A DNA stretch of 64,000 bases from Bacillota bacterium (GTDB taxonomy: Bacteria; Bacillota; Clostridia; Clostridiales; Clostridiaceae), in assembly GCA_030706015.1 (NCBI GenBank), contig JAUZPI010000003.1, forward strand, positions 1 through 64,000. The letters are read 5' to 3'. The position numbers and the translations under genes are program-made. The notes beneath the pieces were generated by a model that saw nothing but the letters and a program-made list of their open reading frames with translations, had not been told where the DNA came from and made no database searches. This document shows, in pieces, positions 22,869 to 31,469 of the stretch (position 1 is the stretch's first letter; each line of letters begins with the position of its first letter).

Positions 22869-23560
22869 TTATCTAACTACTTTTATTCCTTTAGAAGTTT
22901 TTTGCACTGCATAACCATTCTTTTGCGCCCACTCTATCCAATGTAATTCAGATTCATTTATTTCGTTATCTTCAGTAACATCTTCATCTATTTGTTCATT
23001 TTTATCAGATTTATCACCATATGTAGGATATGGACCAATCATATCCTCTATACTTGGGCCATCCTCAGAATTACATGCAATCCATCTAGCAAGTTTAGCA
23101 AACTTGGTTAAATCTATGTAGTACTTCTCATGATTTTTAAAAGCCAAATAATCCGAATGTAAAATATTATAAAACTCATTAACCGTTAATTCCTCAATAT
23201 CCTGCTTCTTATATCCTAGTTCCTTTGCGAAGAAGATAATCGTTTCTGTGCTAATTGCACAACTGGCAATATTACCTTCTTCACTCCTGTAAAATTTATA
23301 TCAATAAATCCTTCTATTAGTTCCTCAATCTCAGAAGGATATGCTTCATCAATATCATCCTTAGTTACACTTGGGAAAATAACTGGAATTTTGCCCTTCA
23401 ATAAATCAGTACATGCAGCTGTGGCTTCTTTAACGGAAGTAGATTTGATTATATCTTCAAAATCTACCCCGAGTTTGTCTGCTAACTCGTTAAGTTCCTT
23501 GATTTTCTTCTCTCTTATTGTTACCTCTTTACCTGCAAAATTAACTGTTTTGGTTCTCAA
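22869..23560 (-). CDS. Tail assembly chaperone, long form gpGT (-1 frameshift product)
   Basis: Predicted 230-aa product made when ribosomes slip -1 at A AAT TTT (23291-23297), after 90 codons of the short form, and continue to 22869. No stop occurs in the -1 frame between the slip site and the downstream ORF. The read-through segment includes FFAKELGYKKQDIEELTVNE, the typical start of gpT-type extensions, and ends KNGYAVQKTSKGIKVVR. In lambda the gpG/gpGT ratio is essential for assembling the tail tube around the tape measure. The order (major tail protein, chaperones, tape measure) is standard, apart from the inserted lipoprotein. Confidence 0.8.
23216..23560 (-). CDS. Tail assembly chaperone, short form gpG
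   Basis: 114 aa. The N-terminus (KTVNFAGKEVTIREKKIKEL) and helical body match Gram-positive siphophage tail assembly chaperones that coat the tape measure before the tube forms. It follows the major tail protein directly. Normal termination is at TAG 23216-23218. Confidence 0.85.
   Translation of the reverse strand: MRTKTVNFAGKEVTIREKKIKELNELADKLGVDFEDIIKSTSVKEATAACTDLLKGKIPVIFPSVTKDDIDEAYPSEIEELIEGFIDINFTGVKKVILPVVQLAQKRLSSSQRN
23291..23297 (-). other. -1 programmed frameshift heptamer A AAT TTT
   Basis: In the gpG frame the codons ATA-AAT-TTT contain the X XXY YYZ heptamer A AAT TTT. Slipping one base back enters a frame that stays open for 140 more codons. The codon phase was checked against both ORFs. 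Confidence 0.7.
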
Positions 23561-23578
23561 TTTACATCATCCTTTCTA

Positions 23579-24139
23579 TTATGGCATTTGTAGTGGACCA
23601 TTACCTGTAAATTTGATAGTTATCTTTACAAGGTTCTTGGTTTGGGTATCTATATCGAACTCTTCAATAAAGGCCTTACCTTCATATTTCTCTGTAGACA
23701 CATCTTCATCTACATAAAGTTCAAGGTCAATTTCATCTCCGCTATCAATCGCATCCTGCAATACTTTTTGCCCATATGGATCATCTGTAATATTAAAAGA
23801 ACCATCTATTTGTCCGCTCCAAGACTTTGTTCCCACAACTGAACTATCCCAGCCACCATCCCCGAAGTGTGAAGCATCTATTAGGGATTGCTTAATATTT
23901 AGCTTCCACGAACTCAGCTTAGATATTGCAAAACCATCTGTTACATCAATAAAATTAGCCTGCTCTGCTACATCAAAGGCGGCTCCTGCAGCATGTGCTG
24001 TTATACAGTAATAATACTTAGTCGGACTACCATTAGTTACAATATCGCCAACTTTGTAGTTAGTACCAGTTGCCCACGCAGCAGCACTTGTTAAATCTAT
24101 TTTTCTTCTCACATTTCCGTTTCTACCTGTCTTTATCAT
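23579..24139 (-). CDS. Major tail protein with a carbohydrate-binding-like insert
   Basis: A 186-aa tube protein. From about residue 60 it matches phage major tail proteins (SSWKLNIKQSLIDASHFGD, GTKSWSGQIDGSFNI, LELYVDED, KITIKFTGNGPLQ). Residues 15-55 contain WATGTNYKVGDIVTNGSP followed by YYYCITAHAAG, the W-x-Y-x-GDxV plan of CBM5/12 chitin-binding modules. Such an insert would decorate the outside of the tail tube. Start ATG follows a good AGGAGG. Confidence 0.85.
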   Translation of the reverse strand: MIKTGRNGNVRRKIDLTSAAAWATGTNYKVGDIVTNGSPTKYYYCITAHAAGAAFDVAEQANFIDVTDGFAISKLSSWKLNIKQSLIDASHFGDGGWDSSVVGTKSWSGQIDGSFNITDDPYGQKVLQDAIDSGDEIDLELYVDEDVSTEKYEGKAFIEEFDIDTQTKNLVKITIKFTGNGPLQMP

Positions 24140-24151
24140 CTATATTCCTCC

Positions 24152-24547
24152 TTACATTTGTTTTGTAACTTTAAAATTAACACTAAATTCCCATCTTAGC
24201 TTTTCATCTTTACCTATTCCTGCTGGGCTTTGTATTGCTGTTATTAAGTCTATTCCAGATATTTCACTGCACCCATGCAATGCTTTATAAATAGCATTTA
24301 TCCTATCCCTAGTTTCTTTGTAGCTTGTACCTCTGCAGATAATTTGTAGTCCTGGATACTCAGTGTTGTCGTTCTCGAATGTTAATTCCGGCTCAAAACC
24401 ACCTGTTTCATATAAGCATGTACAATTATCAGCATTAATTGTTACACCGCCAGAAACAATTGTATCTGCCATAGCTCCATAGAATAAGTAACTACCTGTT
24501 GGAATTAGGTTTTGTGATTTTAAGTAATTTCCTACATCTTCAAGCAC
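24152..24547 (-). CDS. Minor capsid / tail terminator-type protein
   Basis: A 131-aa protein (DVGNYLKSQNLIPTGSYLFY ... YPGLQIICRGTSYKETRDRI NAIYKALHG in part) of the phage minor capsid family related to tail terminators, which cap the tube and set its end. It lies directly before the major tail protein, the usual place for this function. Confidence 0.75.
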   Translation of the reverse strand: MLEDVGNYLKSQNLIPTGSYLFYGAMADTIVSGGVTINADNCTCLYETGGFEPELTFENDNTEYPGLQIICRGTSYKETRDRINAIYKALHGCSEISGIDLITAIQSPAGIGKDEKLRWEFSVNFKVTKQM

Positions 24548-24557
24548 TCTATATCAC

Positions 24558-24992
24558 CTACTCTAAATGCCTTCTATTTGCATCTGCAATATGATCAATA
24601 TACTTATTTATATTTTGTCTAAAAGGCTGCTCAAGATATTTGCTTTCGCCTCCTTGTGGATGTTTATACTCAGTGTGCTCATGCTGCCTAACTGCATACG
24701 GCTCATTAAATCCAACAGTACCAGCTAAAACTGTATCATCATGTACAGTACCTGTAACGCTTATATTACCCTCTTTGTTTCCTTTTGCTATCTGCACACC
24801 TTGTATATTAGCACTTCCACTTCCTCGTAAATCACCTGTATCCACCGGTGCTAACTCAACAGATTTTCCTAAAAGATCTAAAACATTATCTGTAAAGGCT
24901 TTTGTATTTACCTCCCCTAAGTCCTTTATGATCCTATTAAAGTTATTTTCTAAACTTGCTAACCCATCAATTTGTGTCCATTCATCTGCCAT
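24558..24992 (-). CDS. HK97 gp10-like head-tail / tail completion protein
   Basis: 144 aa. Contains VELAPVDTGDLRGSGS and GTVGFNEPYAVRQHEHTEYK, with a C-terminal PFRQNINKYIDHIADA, hallmarks of the HK97-gp10/neck family (the AP-DTG-LR motif). Acts at the head-tail joint. ATG is preceded by GAGGTGAT. Confidence 0.85.
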   Translation of the reverse strand: MADEWTQIDGLASLENNFNRIIKDLGEVNTKAFTDNVLDLLGKSVELAPVDTGDLRGSGSANIQGVQIAKGNKEGNISVTGTVHDDTVLAGTVGFNEPYAVRQHEHTEYKHPQGGESKYLEQPFRQNINKYIDHIADANRRHLE

Positions 24993-25002
24993 AATATCAC
25001 CT

Positions 25003-25287
25003 CTAATCTACATAGACCTCATAACCTTCTATTTCTCCATCTAGGCCAGTTAAGTTGTTTATCGCAATTACTAGCCTACTGTCTAGCTTATCATCTACAT
25101 TAACTTTATCCATTGTTAGATACATAGCGCTAGAAGTTACTTGAGTGCCTGTTTTATCCCTAACAAGCTTAAAACCTTCTTCTTTTCTACAATTGATATT
25201 ATCAGTAGCAGTTATTTTTTCATTGTACTCATTTGTATCTGTTACATACTCCCATACCGTATCTTGATTTAAATAATCCTCAAGCAT
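25003..25287 (-). CDS. Head-tail closure-type minor capsid protein
   Basis: A 94-aa, mostly beta protein (VWEYVTDTNEYNEKITATDN ... RLVIAINNLTGLDGEIEGYE). By gene order it should be the head closure or stopper (gp16 of SPP1 type). The family match is from context and general pattern. Confidence 0.65.
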   Translation of the reverse strand: MLEDYLNQDTVWEYVTDTNEYNEKITATDNINCRKEEGFKLVRDKTGTQVTSSAMYLTMDKVNVDDKLDSRLVIAINNLTGLDGEIEGYEVYVD

Positions 25288-25298
25288 AATAACACCGC

Positions 25299-25829
25299 CT
25301 AGTAAATCTCAACTGAGGTTGCTAAATATGGCTGTAAAAGTTCTTTAGCTTCCTGTGAAAGTATTTTTATTGTGCTGCCTGTGTATGTTTCGGATAATTT
25401 GCTAACACTAAAAGATTTAACACCTTGTTGCTGGAGTTTAAGCCTTTTATTATTTCCAAATTCTAAAAGCGCTAATGCTTCTTCGCACACTGCTTGCTTA
25501 ACTCTTTCACTAACCTCCGATTCTATTATCCACCCTTGGCTACTAGTTATATATTTATTACCATTCTCAGTTACAAAGTAAGAATCAAGCCAATTATAAT
25601 TATTGTAGCTATAAATCATTCGTGGGAATTGCAAAACTTGATTATTAACTGCTTTTCTACCTTGCAACGGTTGTCTTTCAATTTTTTTAGTCGCCATTAA
25701 AATAGCTTTTACCTTTGTATCATCACCAGCACTATTCCAAGGGTCAGTATATAGCCTTTCGGAAAAGTAATTATTAGCATAATCCAAATCAATATACGAG
25801 TTATCACCTATAACTAAAGTAACAGCCAT
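25299..25829 (-). CDS. Head-tail connector (adaptor) protein, DnaT-like family
   Basis: A 176-aa protein (DNSYIDLDYANNYFSERLYT, ILMATKKIERQPLQGRKA, LQFPRM) of the family often labelled DnaT-like, which in phages sits at the adaptor position after the capsid. ATG at 25829 has GAGGGTGG upstream and is preferred to the GTG at 25838. Confidence 0.8.
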   Translation of the reverse strand: MAVTLVIGDNSYIDLDYANNYFSERLYTDPWNSAGDDTKVKAILMATKKIERQPLQGRKAVNNQVLQFPRMIYSYNNYNWLDSYFVTENGNKYITSSQGWIIESEVSERVKQAVCEEALALLEFGNNKRLKLQQQGVKSFSVSKLSETYTGSTIKILSQEAKELLQPYLATSVEIY

Positions 25830-25831
25830 AG

Positions 25832-26086
25832 TTACCACCCTCTTAAAATTAATCTAAATGTTGAAGTAGTAACAATTGAAATAGAATTAAAATCATCAAA
25901 CGTGTCTGTAAATGTTTCTCCTGATTTAACTATGATTGATACTTCTCTAATATTTAATTGCAAATCTGTTGGTCCATAATTAGTTACTGAAGCACTAACA
26001 AAACTTCTGTCTTGTGATGAATAACTGTAATTTCCAGAGCCACTATGCGTAAATCTTACTTTAGGCTGTTTCATTTCAGTTGCCAT
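25832..26086 (-). CDS. Small head-region protein, unknown
   Basis: An 84-aa, beta-rich protein (KVRFTHSGSGNYSYSSQDRS ... VTTSTFRLILRG). Lies between the zinc-finger protein and the adaptor; could be a head decoration or capsid-stabilising protein. It overlaps the upstream gene's stop by one base. Confidence 0.6.
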   Translation of the reverse strand: MATEMKQPKVRFTHSGSGNYSYSSQDRSFVSASVTNYGPTDLQLNIREVSIIVKSGETFTDTFDDFNSISIVTTSTFRLILRGW

Positions 26087-26319
26087 TATTCCACCGCCTT
26101 TATTGCATTAATCAATTCATCCCTTTTTAGATTAGAGTATCCTTCAATGCTTTTTTCTTTAGCTAAATTTCTCAATTCTTGAACATTCATGTCCTCAAGC
26201 TTTGTTTCTTTTTTAATGCCATTTAACTTTTGATGTTCTAGGCAATTATCCTCATGTATCTTGAATATTTCTGGATTTTCTATGTCAATTCCACAATATT
26301 TACACTTCATGTTTCTCAC
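26086..26319 (-). CDS. Zinc-finger plus Rho-N/SAP-like domain head protein
   Basis: 77 aa in two parts: a C2H2-type finger (CKYCGIDIENPEIFKIHEDN then C) at residues 5-30, and a Rho-N/SAP-like helix-extended-helix (MNVQELRNLAKEKSIEGYSN LKRDELI in part) at 42-76. Such small fusions are common after the coat gene of clostridial siphophages, perhaps aiding DNA packaging or connector assembly. Confidence 0.75.
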   Translation of the reverse strand: MRNMKCKYCGIDIENPEIFKIHEDNCLEHQKLNGIKKETKLEDMNVQELRNLAKEKSIEGYSNLKRDELINAIKAVE

Positions 26320-26332
26320 CTCGTTTCATAGA

Positions 26333-26362
26333 AAAAAAGGATAAGGTTTTACCCCTATCCTA
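26333..26362 (-). terminator. Hairpin at the end of the coat gene
   Basis: The minus-strand stem GGATAGGGGT / ACCTTATCC (imperfect) is followed by TTTTTTTC and covers the coat gene's stop. It probably makes coat mRNA 3' ends and lowers downstream tail transcription. Confidence 0.7.
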
Positions 26363-27464
26363 ATATTCTGCAAGCCAACTCAGGATAAATACTCTTTACT
26401 CCGTAAAGCATATCTATTGAAATAATATTTTGCTTGGTAGACATATTATACCCCATGGTTACTCTTAAGCTTAATCCACTTGGAGAAGTTGCAACGTAAG
26501 AGTTAGCACCTCCCATTGGTGGCTCCATTGGTCTACTTACTAACGCTAATGCATTTTTATGGAAGCCAAGTGATGCAACGTGGGATTTACCAAAGGAAAC
26601 TGCTTGTGCTGAAAATGTATCTTTGACAGCAGGATACACATTAACACTAACAACACCAGCTACTGCGGCTGCACTATCAGCAATTACTACAAACTGTTGT
26701 CCGTTTGCAGTAAAGATATCTCCCTTCTTAAGTTGAGCAGTTGAAGCACCAGCAGCACTAGTCAATGTAACTGTTGAGTTTCCAGCAGTACCAGTACCAG
26801 TTACATCAGTTAATGAAGTATAAGCACCAGCAACATGTGTTTTAATATTTTGATCCATATAATTATCAAATCCCATTACTCTACCCATTGAAGCTTCTCT
26901 TAATGCATCAGTAGAACCTGATTTATTAGCATTTGCTAAAGAATCCATAGTTACAAGTTTTGCCTGAGCGTATGGGTCCCATACAGCACATCTATTTGCC
27001 ATAGGTACTCTATTCTTATTCATTACGAGCATAGCATTTGATATGTCACTTAGGCTTGATGGCGTTGTACCACCTAAGCCACTGTAGTATGGTATCTCAC
27101 TGTACAAACCACATAAGTCTTGGTCTACTTTTTCAGCAATTGCTAGTGTAGCACCATCAAGTATTTGAGAACTAAAATCATCAATGTTTAAGGACAATTC
27201 TTTTGAAGATACTTCCACTGATACGTCAGCTATTTTATCCAACTTAACAAGTACATTTGATTCACCAACATCTTGGAGGTTTATAGTCTCTCCAAAATCA
27301 TCAGCTATGAAGGTGGCTGGCTTCTTAACTTGGATTGTATCCCCTTTTTGCTTAAATTCATTTGCGTAGTCTGTGTATACTAAACCAGCCATTACAAAGT
27401 TAGAATGTAATCTTAATAATGCTTGTCTAGCAATTTCTTGGGTTGTTAAAAAATTATTTGCCAT
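26355..27464 (-). CDS. Major capsid protein (P22 coat-like HK97 fold)
   Basis: A 369-aa coat protein of the P22 gene-5 family: NNFLTTQEIARQALLRLHSN, KQKGDTIQVKKPATFIADDF, VSSKELSLNIDDFSSQILD, NKNRVPMANRCAVWDPYAQA. Residues about 215-285 form a Gly/Ala/Thr/Val-rich inserted domain (GTGTAGNSTVTLTSAAGAST), like the P22 I-domain. It follows the scaffold gene, and a terminator covers its stop. Confidence 0.92.
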   Translation of the reverse strand: MANNFLTTQEIARQALLRLHSNFVMAGLVYTDYANEFKQKGDTIQVKKPATFIADDFGETINLQDVGESNVLVKLDKIADVSVEVSSKELSLNIDDFSSQILDGATLAIAEKVDQDLCGLYSEIPYYSGLGGTTPSSLSDISNAMLVMNKNRVPMANRCAVWDPYAQAKLVTMDSLANANKSGSTDALREASMGRVMGFDNYMDQNIKTHVAGAYTSLTDVTGTGTAGNSTVTLTSAAGASTAQLKKGDIFTANGQQFVVIADSAAAVAGVVSVNVYPAVKDTFSAQAVSFGKSHVASLGFHKNALALVSRPMEPPMGGANSYVATSPSGLSLRVTMGYNMSTKQNIISIDMLYGVKSIYPELACRILG

Positions 27465-27485
27465 TAATAATCACTCTCCTATTTT

Positions 27486-28124
27486 TTATTTTGAATGTGC
27501 AGCGAACCACTCTGCATCTGTCATTTTTGATTCATCCTTGGGTGTATTGCCACCACCTCCAGGAGGGTTAGTTCCTCCACTTGGTGGAATAATCTCACCA
27601 AATAGCTCTTTATAGCTTTCTTGAACTGCTTGAAGTTGTTCGTCTAAACCTTTTATTGAACCATCTTCACCAAATTCAAACTTTGATTTATCAAACTTGG
27701 TAGATAATAGATCTGCATATTTTGGATTAACCTTAGCATTAACCAGACCTAATTTTATAGCAGTATCTATCTGTGTTTCCTTGTATTTGTTCTCCCATTC
27801 AGTATTTTTTGTTTGATAATCATTCAGCTGGGTTGTAGAGGATTCAAGCTTCTTTTGTAAGTCCTCTAACTGCTGCTTAAGCAACGGATTTTCAGAGGAT
27901 GCAGTTTTCATTGCTTCAAGCTGAGGTTTTAAATCTTCGTATTCCTTGGATACTTTCTCTAAATCTTTGATTTGAGTTTCAAGTTCCTTCTTCCTATCGT
28001 TAATAGAGTTGAACTTGTCCTTGGGTATCCAGTTACCATCACTCACTATAGCAATTTTGTTATCACCTACCTTTTGTGATACCTGGTTATATAATTCTTC
28101 TCCAAGTAATTCTTTTAAGTCCAT
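27486..28124 (-). CDS. Scaffolding protein (Gp20-type)
   Basis: A 212-aa protein: N-terminal LLGEELYNQVSQKVGDNKIA, a long coiled coil (about 45-120), IKLGLVNAKVNPKYADLLST, and a Gly/Pro-rich linker (PPGGGGNTP) before MTDAEWFAAHSK. This is the plan of Gram-positive Gp20-type scaffolds; the C-terminal helix binds coat. It lies immediately before the coat gene. Confidence 0.85.
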   Translation of the reverse strand: MDLKELLGEELYNQVSQKVGDNKIAIVSDGNWIPKDKFNSINDRKKELETQIKDLEKVSKEYEDLKPQLEAMKTASSENPLLKQQLEDLQKKLESSTTQLNDYQTKNTEWENKYKETQIDTAIKLGLVNAKVNPKYADLLSTKFDKSKFEFGEDGSIKGLDEQLQAVQESYKELFGEIIPPSGGTNPPGGGGNTPKDESKMTDAEWFAAHSK

Positions 28125-28221
28125 TTATATCAATCTCCCTTCTATTTAACCTTTTTATTTAGTGGTCGGCTCCACCAATAGATTTCGTTTCTTTATGCTC
28201 TAACCCTTAAAAAGAGCAAAA

Positions 28222-28250
28222 TAAAAAAGCCTTATCTCTAAGACTTTTTA
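28222..28250 (-). terminator. Terminator after the zinc-ribbon gene
   Basis: AAAAAAGCCTTA / TAAGACTTTTTA with loop TCTC and one mismatch is a bidirectional hairpin between the gene at 28291 and the scaffold gene. The remaining ~100 bases here show no gene. Confidence 0.75.
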
Positions 28251-28290
28251 TATGTATCTTTATATTCACTTTTAACCCATAATTTCCCTA

Positions 28291-28821
28291 TTACCTATGC
28301 CTATACGTCCTATAGGCCTCATTATAAGCCTTTCTATTCATTTCTTCATAATACTGTAAGGGCTCTTGTAACATATCATTTAGGACGTTATCACTTATTT
28401 TTAGCAATTCAATTATTTTGGGAATGTTACCAAATATCACTAATGTTTTAAGATGATTTTCAGCTGTATTATGAGAATATCGTAAACGATCATAAAAAGA
28501 TGATAAACTGCATATTTCAATTTTAGCATTATGAAGGTTTATCCAAATTTCCTTTTTACTCTTCATCTTACTAAAATACTCTAGCCACTTTTCTAAATAG
28601 TTCTCCTTAAAATAATTTAGTACACACTCTTCTTGCTGATCGAACTTTATTTTTTTACTCTGCTCATACTCCCTTTGCTTTCTATCCTTTTCTTTACACT
28701 CTTCACACAAAATTATCTCAAAGAATTCTATCCTATTCCAATCATCCATTCTCGTTATTTTTTCAATTTTTCCATTACCGCACTGGCAATCCTCATATGA
28801 AGTAAATTCTTCCCAACTCAT
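28291..28821 (-). CDS. Zinc-ribbon protein inserted in the head module (unknown)
   Basis: A 176-aa protein with two Cys pairs near the N-terminus (CQCGNGK and LCEECKEKD), suggesting one zinc site, then a charged helical body. It is not a structural protein I recognise. It lies between the portal/minor head genes and the scaffold, with its own terminator, so it looks like inserted cargo. A host-takeover or exclusion role is possible but unsupported. Confidence 0.6.
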   Translation of the reverse strand: MSWEEFTSYEDCQCGNGKIEKITRMDDWNRIEFFEIILCEECKEKDRKQREYEQSKKIKFDQQEECVLNYFKENYLEKWLEYFSKMKSKKEIWINLHNAKIEICSLSSFYDRLRYSHNTAENHLKTLVIFGNIPKIIELLKISDNVLNDMLQEPLQYYEEMNRKAYNEAYRTYRHR

Positions 28822-28924
28822 AATTCATTCTCCCCCGTAATTAATATTCTAATATAATTATATCTCTTATATTTTAAATATTAAAACAGGAACTTAAATT
28901 TATCAACAAAGAAACTTTTTAAGC

Positions 28925-29983
28925 TTAAATAATTTCATTTTTTACAGCAGATTCATATAGCGTTTTTAATTTTTTCCATCTATTACTATTTGAATTTTTC
29001 ATTTGCCTAAAGTTAGCAAAGTTTTTAGGTACGTCATTAGGTATAGCTAGTTTATATCTTTGATATTGATTCCTATCTGCTCTTAATTTCATTTTTTCAA
29101 ACTGTTGTTTATTATAATCATCAATAGCCTTTTTATCTCTTTCAGATACTTCAAAACGTCTATTAGAATATTGAATGTCACCCTCTAAATCATCTGCCAA
29201 ACTTTCTATATAAGGAAATATTCTATGTCTACAATTAGGATGAATATTTGCATGCTCTCCACTAAAAGCAGTGCTTAAAGGCGGAAATCTATTGTCTTTA
29301 CCTGATATACTGTACACCCTACCTTGATATACCGAGCAAATAGGACACGTTGTTGCATGACTTGTCATTTTAACTAGATCATATCCTAACTCAGTAAGTT
29401 GGTTCGTTGTGGCTGTATTTGTTACCTCAGCAGTTGTAGAACGTGCTACGGTAGCAGCATAAGCTTCTAGACTAATAGTCCTGCCCCTTTTATCCTTTAT
29501 GCCATTTAATCCTTGGTCTATTAGCATATTAACAAGATTTTTCTTACATTCCTTAACTGTTTGTCCAGTACTAATTTTTAATGCTACAGCATCTAAACCA
29601 GCTTTTCTAACAGCATCTTGAATTTGCCTACCTACGAATACATTAGCATCATGTAAATTGCTGAAATAGTTCTTAACAATAGTCAAAATAGCATCTGTAT
29701 GAAGCTTTGAAAATGTAGAACTCTGGCTTACATCAACGTTCTGCGCTAGAAGGCTTGAAACCACCTCGTCTATGGTATCCTTGTAGTAATTTTCTACTAT
29801 CTGCTTGGTTAATTTGTATGCTTCGATATCTAAGTCAGCTAATATTTTATTGACCTTGGCTAACAAACTTCTCTGATAGGCTGTAACATTTCCTTTAGCT
29901 TCTTTCTCTGCGATAACCCTAATTAATTCTTGCTGCGCTTTCTCATAAACCTCTATAAGCTTTTGAACTAACTTATCATCCAT
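28925..29983 (-). CDS. Minor head protein (phage minor capsid 2 / Mu F-like)
   Basis: 352 aa. The C-terminal half has MTSHATTCPICSVYQGRVYS and NIHPNCRHRIFPYIESL, the Cys/His-bearing signature of minor capsid protein 2 / Mu-F-like proteins. These are packaged in a few copies near the portal and may be injected. Starts at the stop of the portal gene. Confidence 0.88.
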   Translation of the reverse strand: MDDKLVQKLIEVYEKAQQELIRVIAEKEAKGNVTAYQRSLLAKVNKILADLDIEAYKLTKQIVENYYKDTIDEVVSSLLAQNVDVSQSSTFSKLHTDAILTIVKNYFSNLHDANVFVGRQIQDAVRKAGLDAVALKISTGQTVKECKKNLVNMLIDQGLNGIKDKRGRTISLEAYAATVARSTTAEVTNTATTNQLTELGYDLVKMTSHATTCPICSVYQGRVYSISGKDNRFPPLSTAFSGEHANIHPNCRHRIFPYIESLADDLEGDIQYSNRRFEVSERDKKAIDDYNKQQFEKMKLRADRNQYQRYKLAIPNDVPKNFANFRQMKNSNSNRWKKLKTLYESAVKNEII

Positions 29984-31458
29984 TATTCACCACCATTATT
30001 GGCATTAGAGTTTGCATAAGGAAAATTATTTCCTCCTAATGGATTAGTTGAAGCTTCATCACTTCTTATTAAATCTAATTCAATCTGCGCATCTTCCTCA
30101 TTTAATCCATCTAGGCGCTCTATTGCTGTCACCTGGCTAATTGTAGGCTTATCTCCTGTTCTCACTTGCATTATTTGCGCTTCTTCTAATGGGTCTTGTG
30201 GTAATCCGTCATTCCATTGAATTGAAATAGATGCTTTACTGAGGTCTTGAATGCCCTCACCACCTAATTGGCTGCATAATTTAATTGCCTTTTTAAGTGC
30301 TGGGTCTAGTCTCATTCTGATTCTTCTTACTTTAGCTAAAGGAGAAATCATCAACCGTCTTAAGGCACTACCTGAGGGTATTTGTCCGGTTCTATGCCCT
30401 TCCATATCTCCAAATATTGCACTTCCCATTTCACTTATTGTATAGAGTAAATTTACCAACTTCTCAATGTATTTAAAGTTTGCTTCTAAGGATGCATCCC
30501 AGGTTATATATTTTGTCTCAGGATCTTCATTATTATCTCTAGCAAAGAAATTTCCCATCTTAAGATGATATTCTCCTGTTTGAGGGTCTTGCCGCAACGC
30601 ACTGCTCGGTCCACTTACACTAGGTTCTGCGTGTTTATCTAGCACCTTGGCTATTTGAGATACTCTAACTTCTAATTCAGATACAATGGAATCAATATCA
30701 CCATAATCATCAATTCCAAAAACTCTATCACTTGTTATTGTGTTAGACACCTGTATAATAGCAAAATCATTAAGGCCGGTTTTAATTGTAGTTGGTTCTC
30801 CTAACATTGCTACTATTTGTCCATCCTTTAGCAGATATTCTCTTACCTCATAGCTACTAATTGAATGTATTTGCACCTTTAAATGCTTTGATTTTTGAAC
30901 CTTGCCATTCATTATTCTGTTTAATACACCATCATTACTTTCAATAACATCAAATGTCCATGCTAGAACATGGTATTGAACTTTCTTTATATTGTCTGGA
31001 GAAACTACAGGAAACCATATGCTCGGCTGAGTAACATCTATTTTCCCTGCTGACGTATCAGCATCCTTATAAATAAAAAACAACCCATCACCCATCCTAG
31101 ATATATCAATGACAGCTTGATAAGCTGTGTTGTTAAAATCACTATTTGAACATATAGTGTCAATGACCTCCTGCTCCTGACTATCTTCTTTCCCTACAAG
31201 AATCTTAGGAGGGTCACCAAGCAATAAATCAGCAACTTTAAGTGAAATAAGCTTCTGAAAGTTAGCCAATACAGCATAACTTATTACATTTTGAAAATTA
31301 CCTATGACACGCTGGATTCTCTTAAATTGTTCTGCATACACTTCATCATGCTTGTTTTCAAATAGCTTTCTATTTCTATCGTAAAGCTTTAATCTATCAA
31401 CTTCGCTTGGGGGTGGCCACATTTGCCCTATACTAAGAAAGCCTAAATCTGTTAGCAT
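29983..31458 (-). CDS. Portal protein (SPP1 gp6-like)
   Basis: A 491-aa portal: LISLKVADLLLGDPPKILVG, DISRMGDGLFFIYKD, YITWDASLEANFKYIEKLVN LLYTISEM in part, and GDMEGHRTGQIPSGSALRRL, typical of gp6-like portals. Forms the dodecameric DNA gate and docks the terminase. Follows terminase large by 11 nt. Confidence 0.93.
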   Translation of the reverse strand: MLTDLGFLSIGQMWPPPSEVDRLKLYDRNRKLFENKHDEVYAEQFKRIQRVIGNFQNVISYAVLANFQKLISLKVADLLLGDPPKILVGKEDSQEQEVIDTICSNSDFNNTAYQAVIDISRMGDGLFFIYKDADTSAGKIDVTQPSIWFPVVSPDNIKKVQYHVLAWTFDVIESNDGVLNRIMNGKVQKSKHLKVQIHSISSYEVREYLLKDGQIVAMLGEPTTIKTGLNDFAIIQVSNTITSDRVFGIDDYGDIDSIVSELEVRVSQIAKVLDKHAEPSVSGPSSALRQDPQTGEYHLKMGNFFARDNNEDPETKYITWDASLEANFKYIEKLVNLLYTISEMGSAIFGDMEGHRTGQIPSGSALRRLMISPLAKVRRIRMRLDPALKKAIKLCSQLGGEGIQDLSKASISIQWNDGLPQDPLEEAQIMQVRTGDKPTISQVTAIERLDGLNEEDAQIELDLIRSDEASTNPLGGNNFPYANSNANNGGE

Positions 31459-31469
31459 CCTATCACCTC

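Noticed and set aside
23147..23215. Independent gene for the 92-aa ORF at 22869-23147
   Set aside because: Its TTG start has no ribosome site and its frame is open upstream into the chaperone gene with a matching gpT segment, so frameshift is the better explanation.
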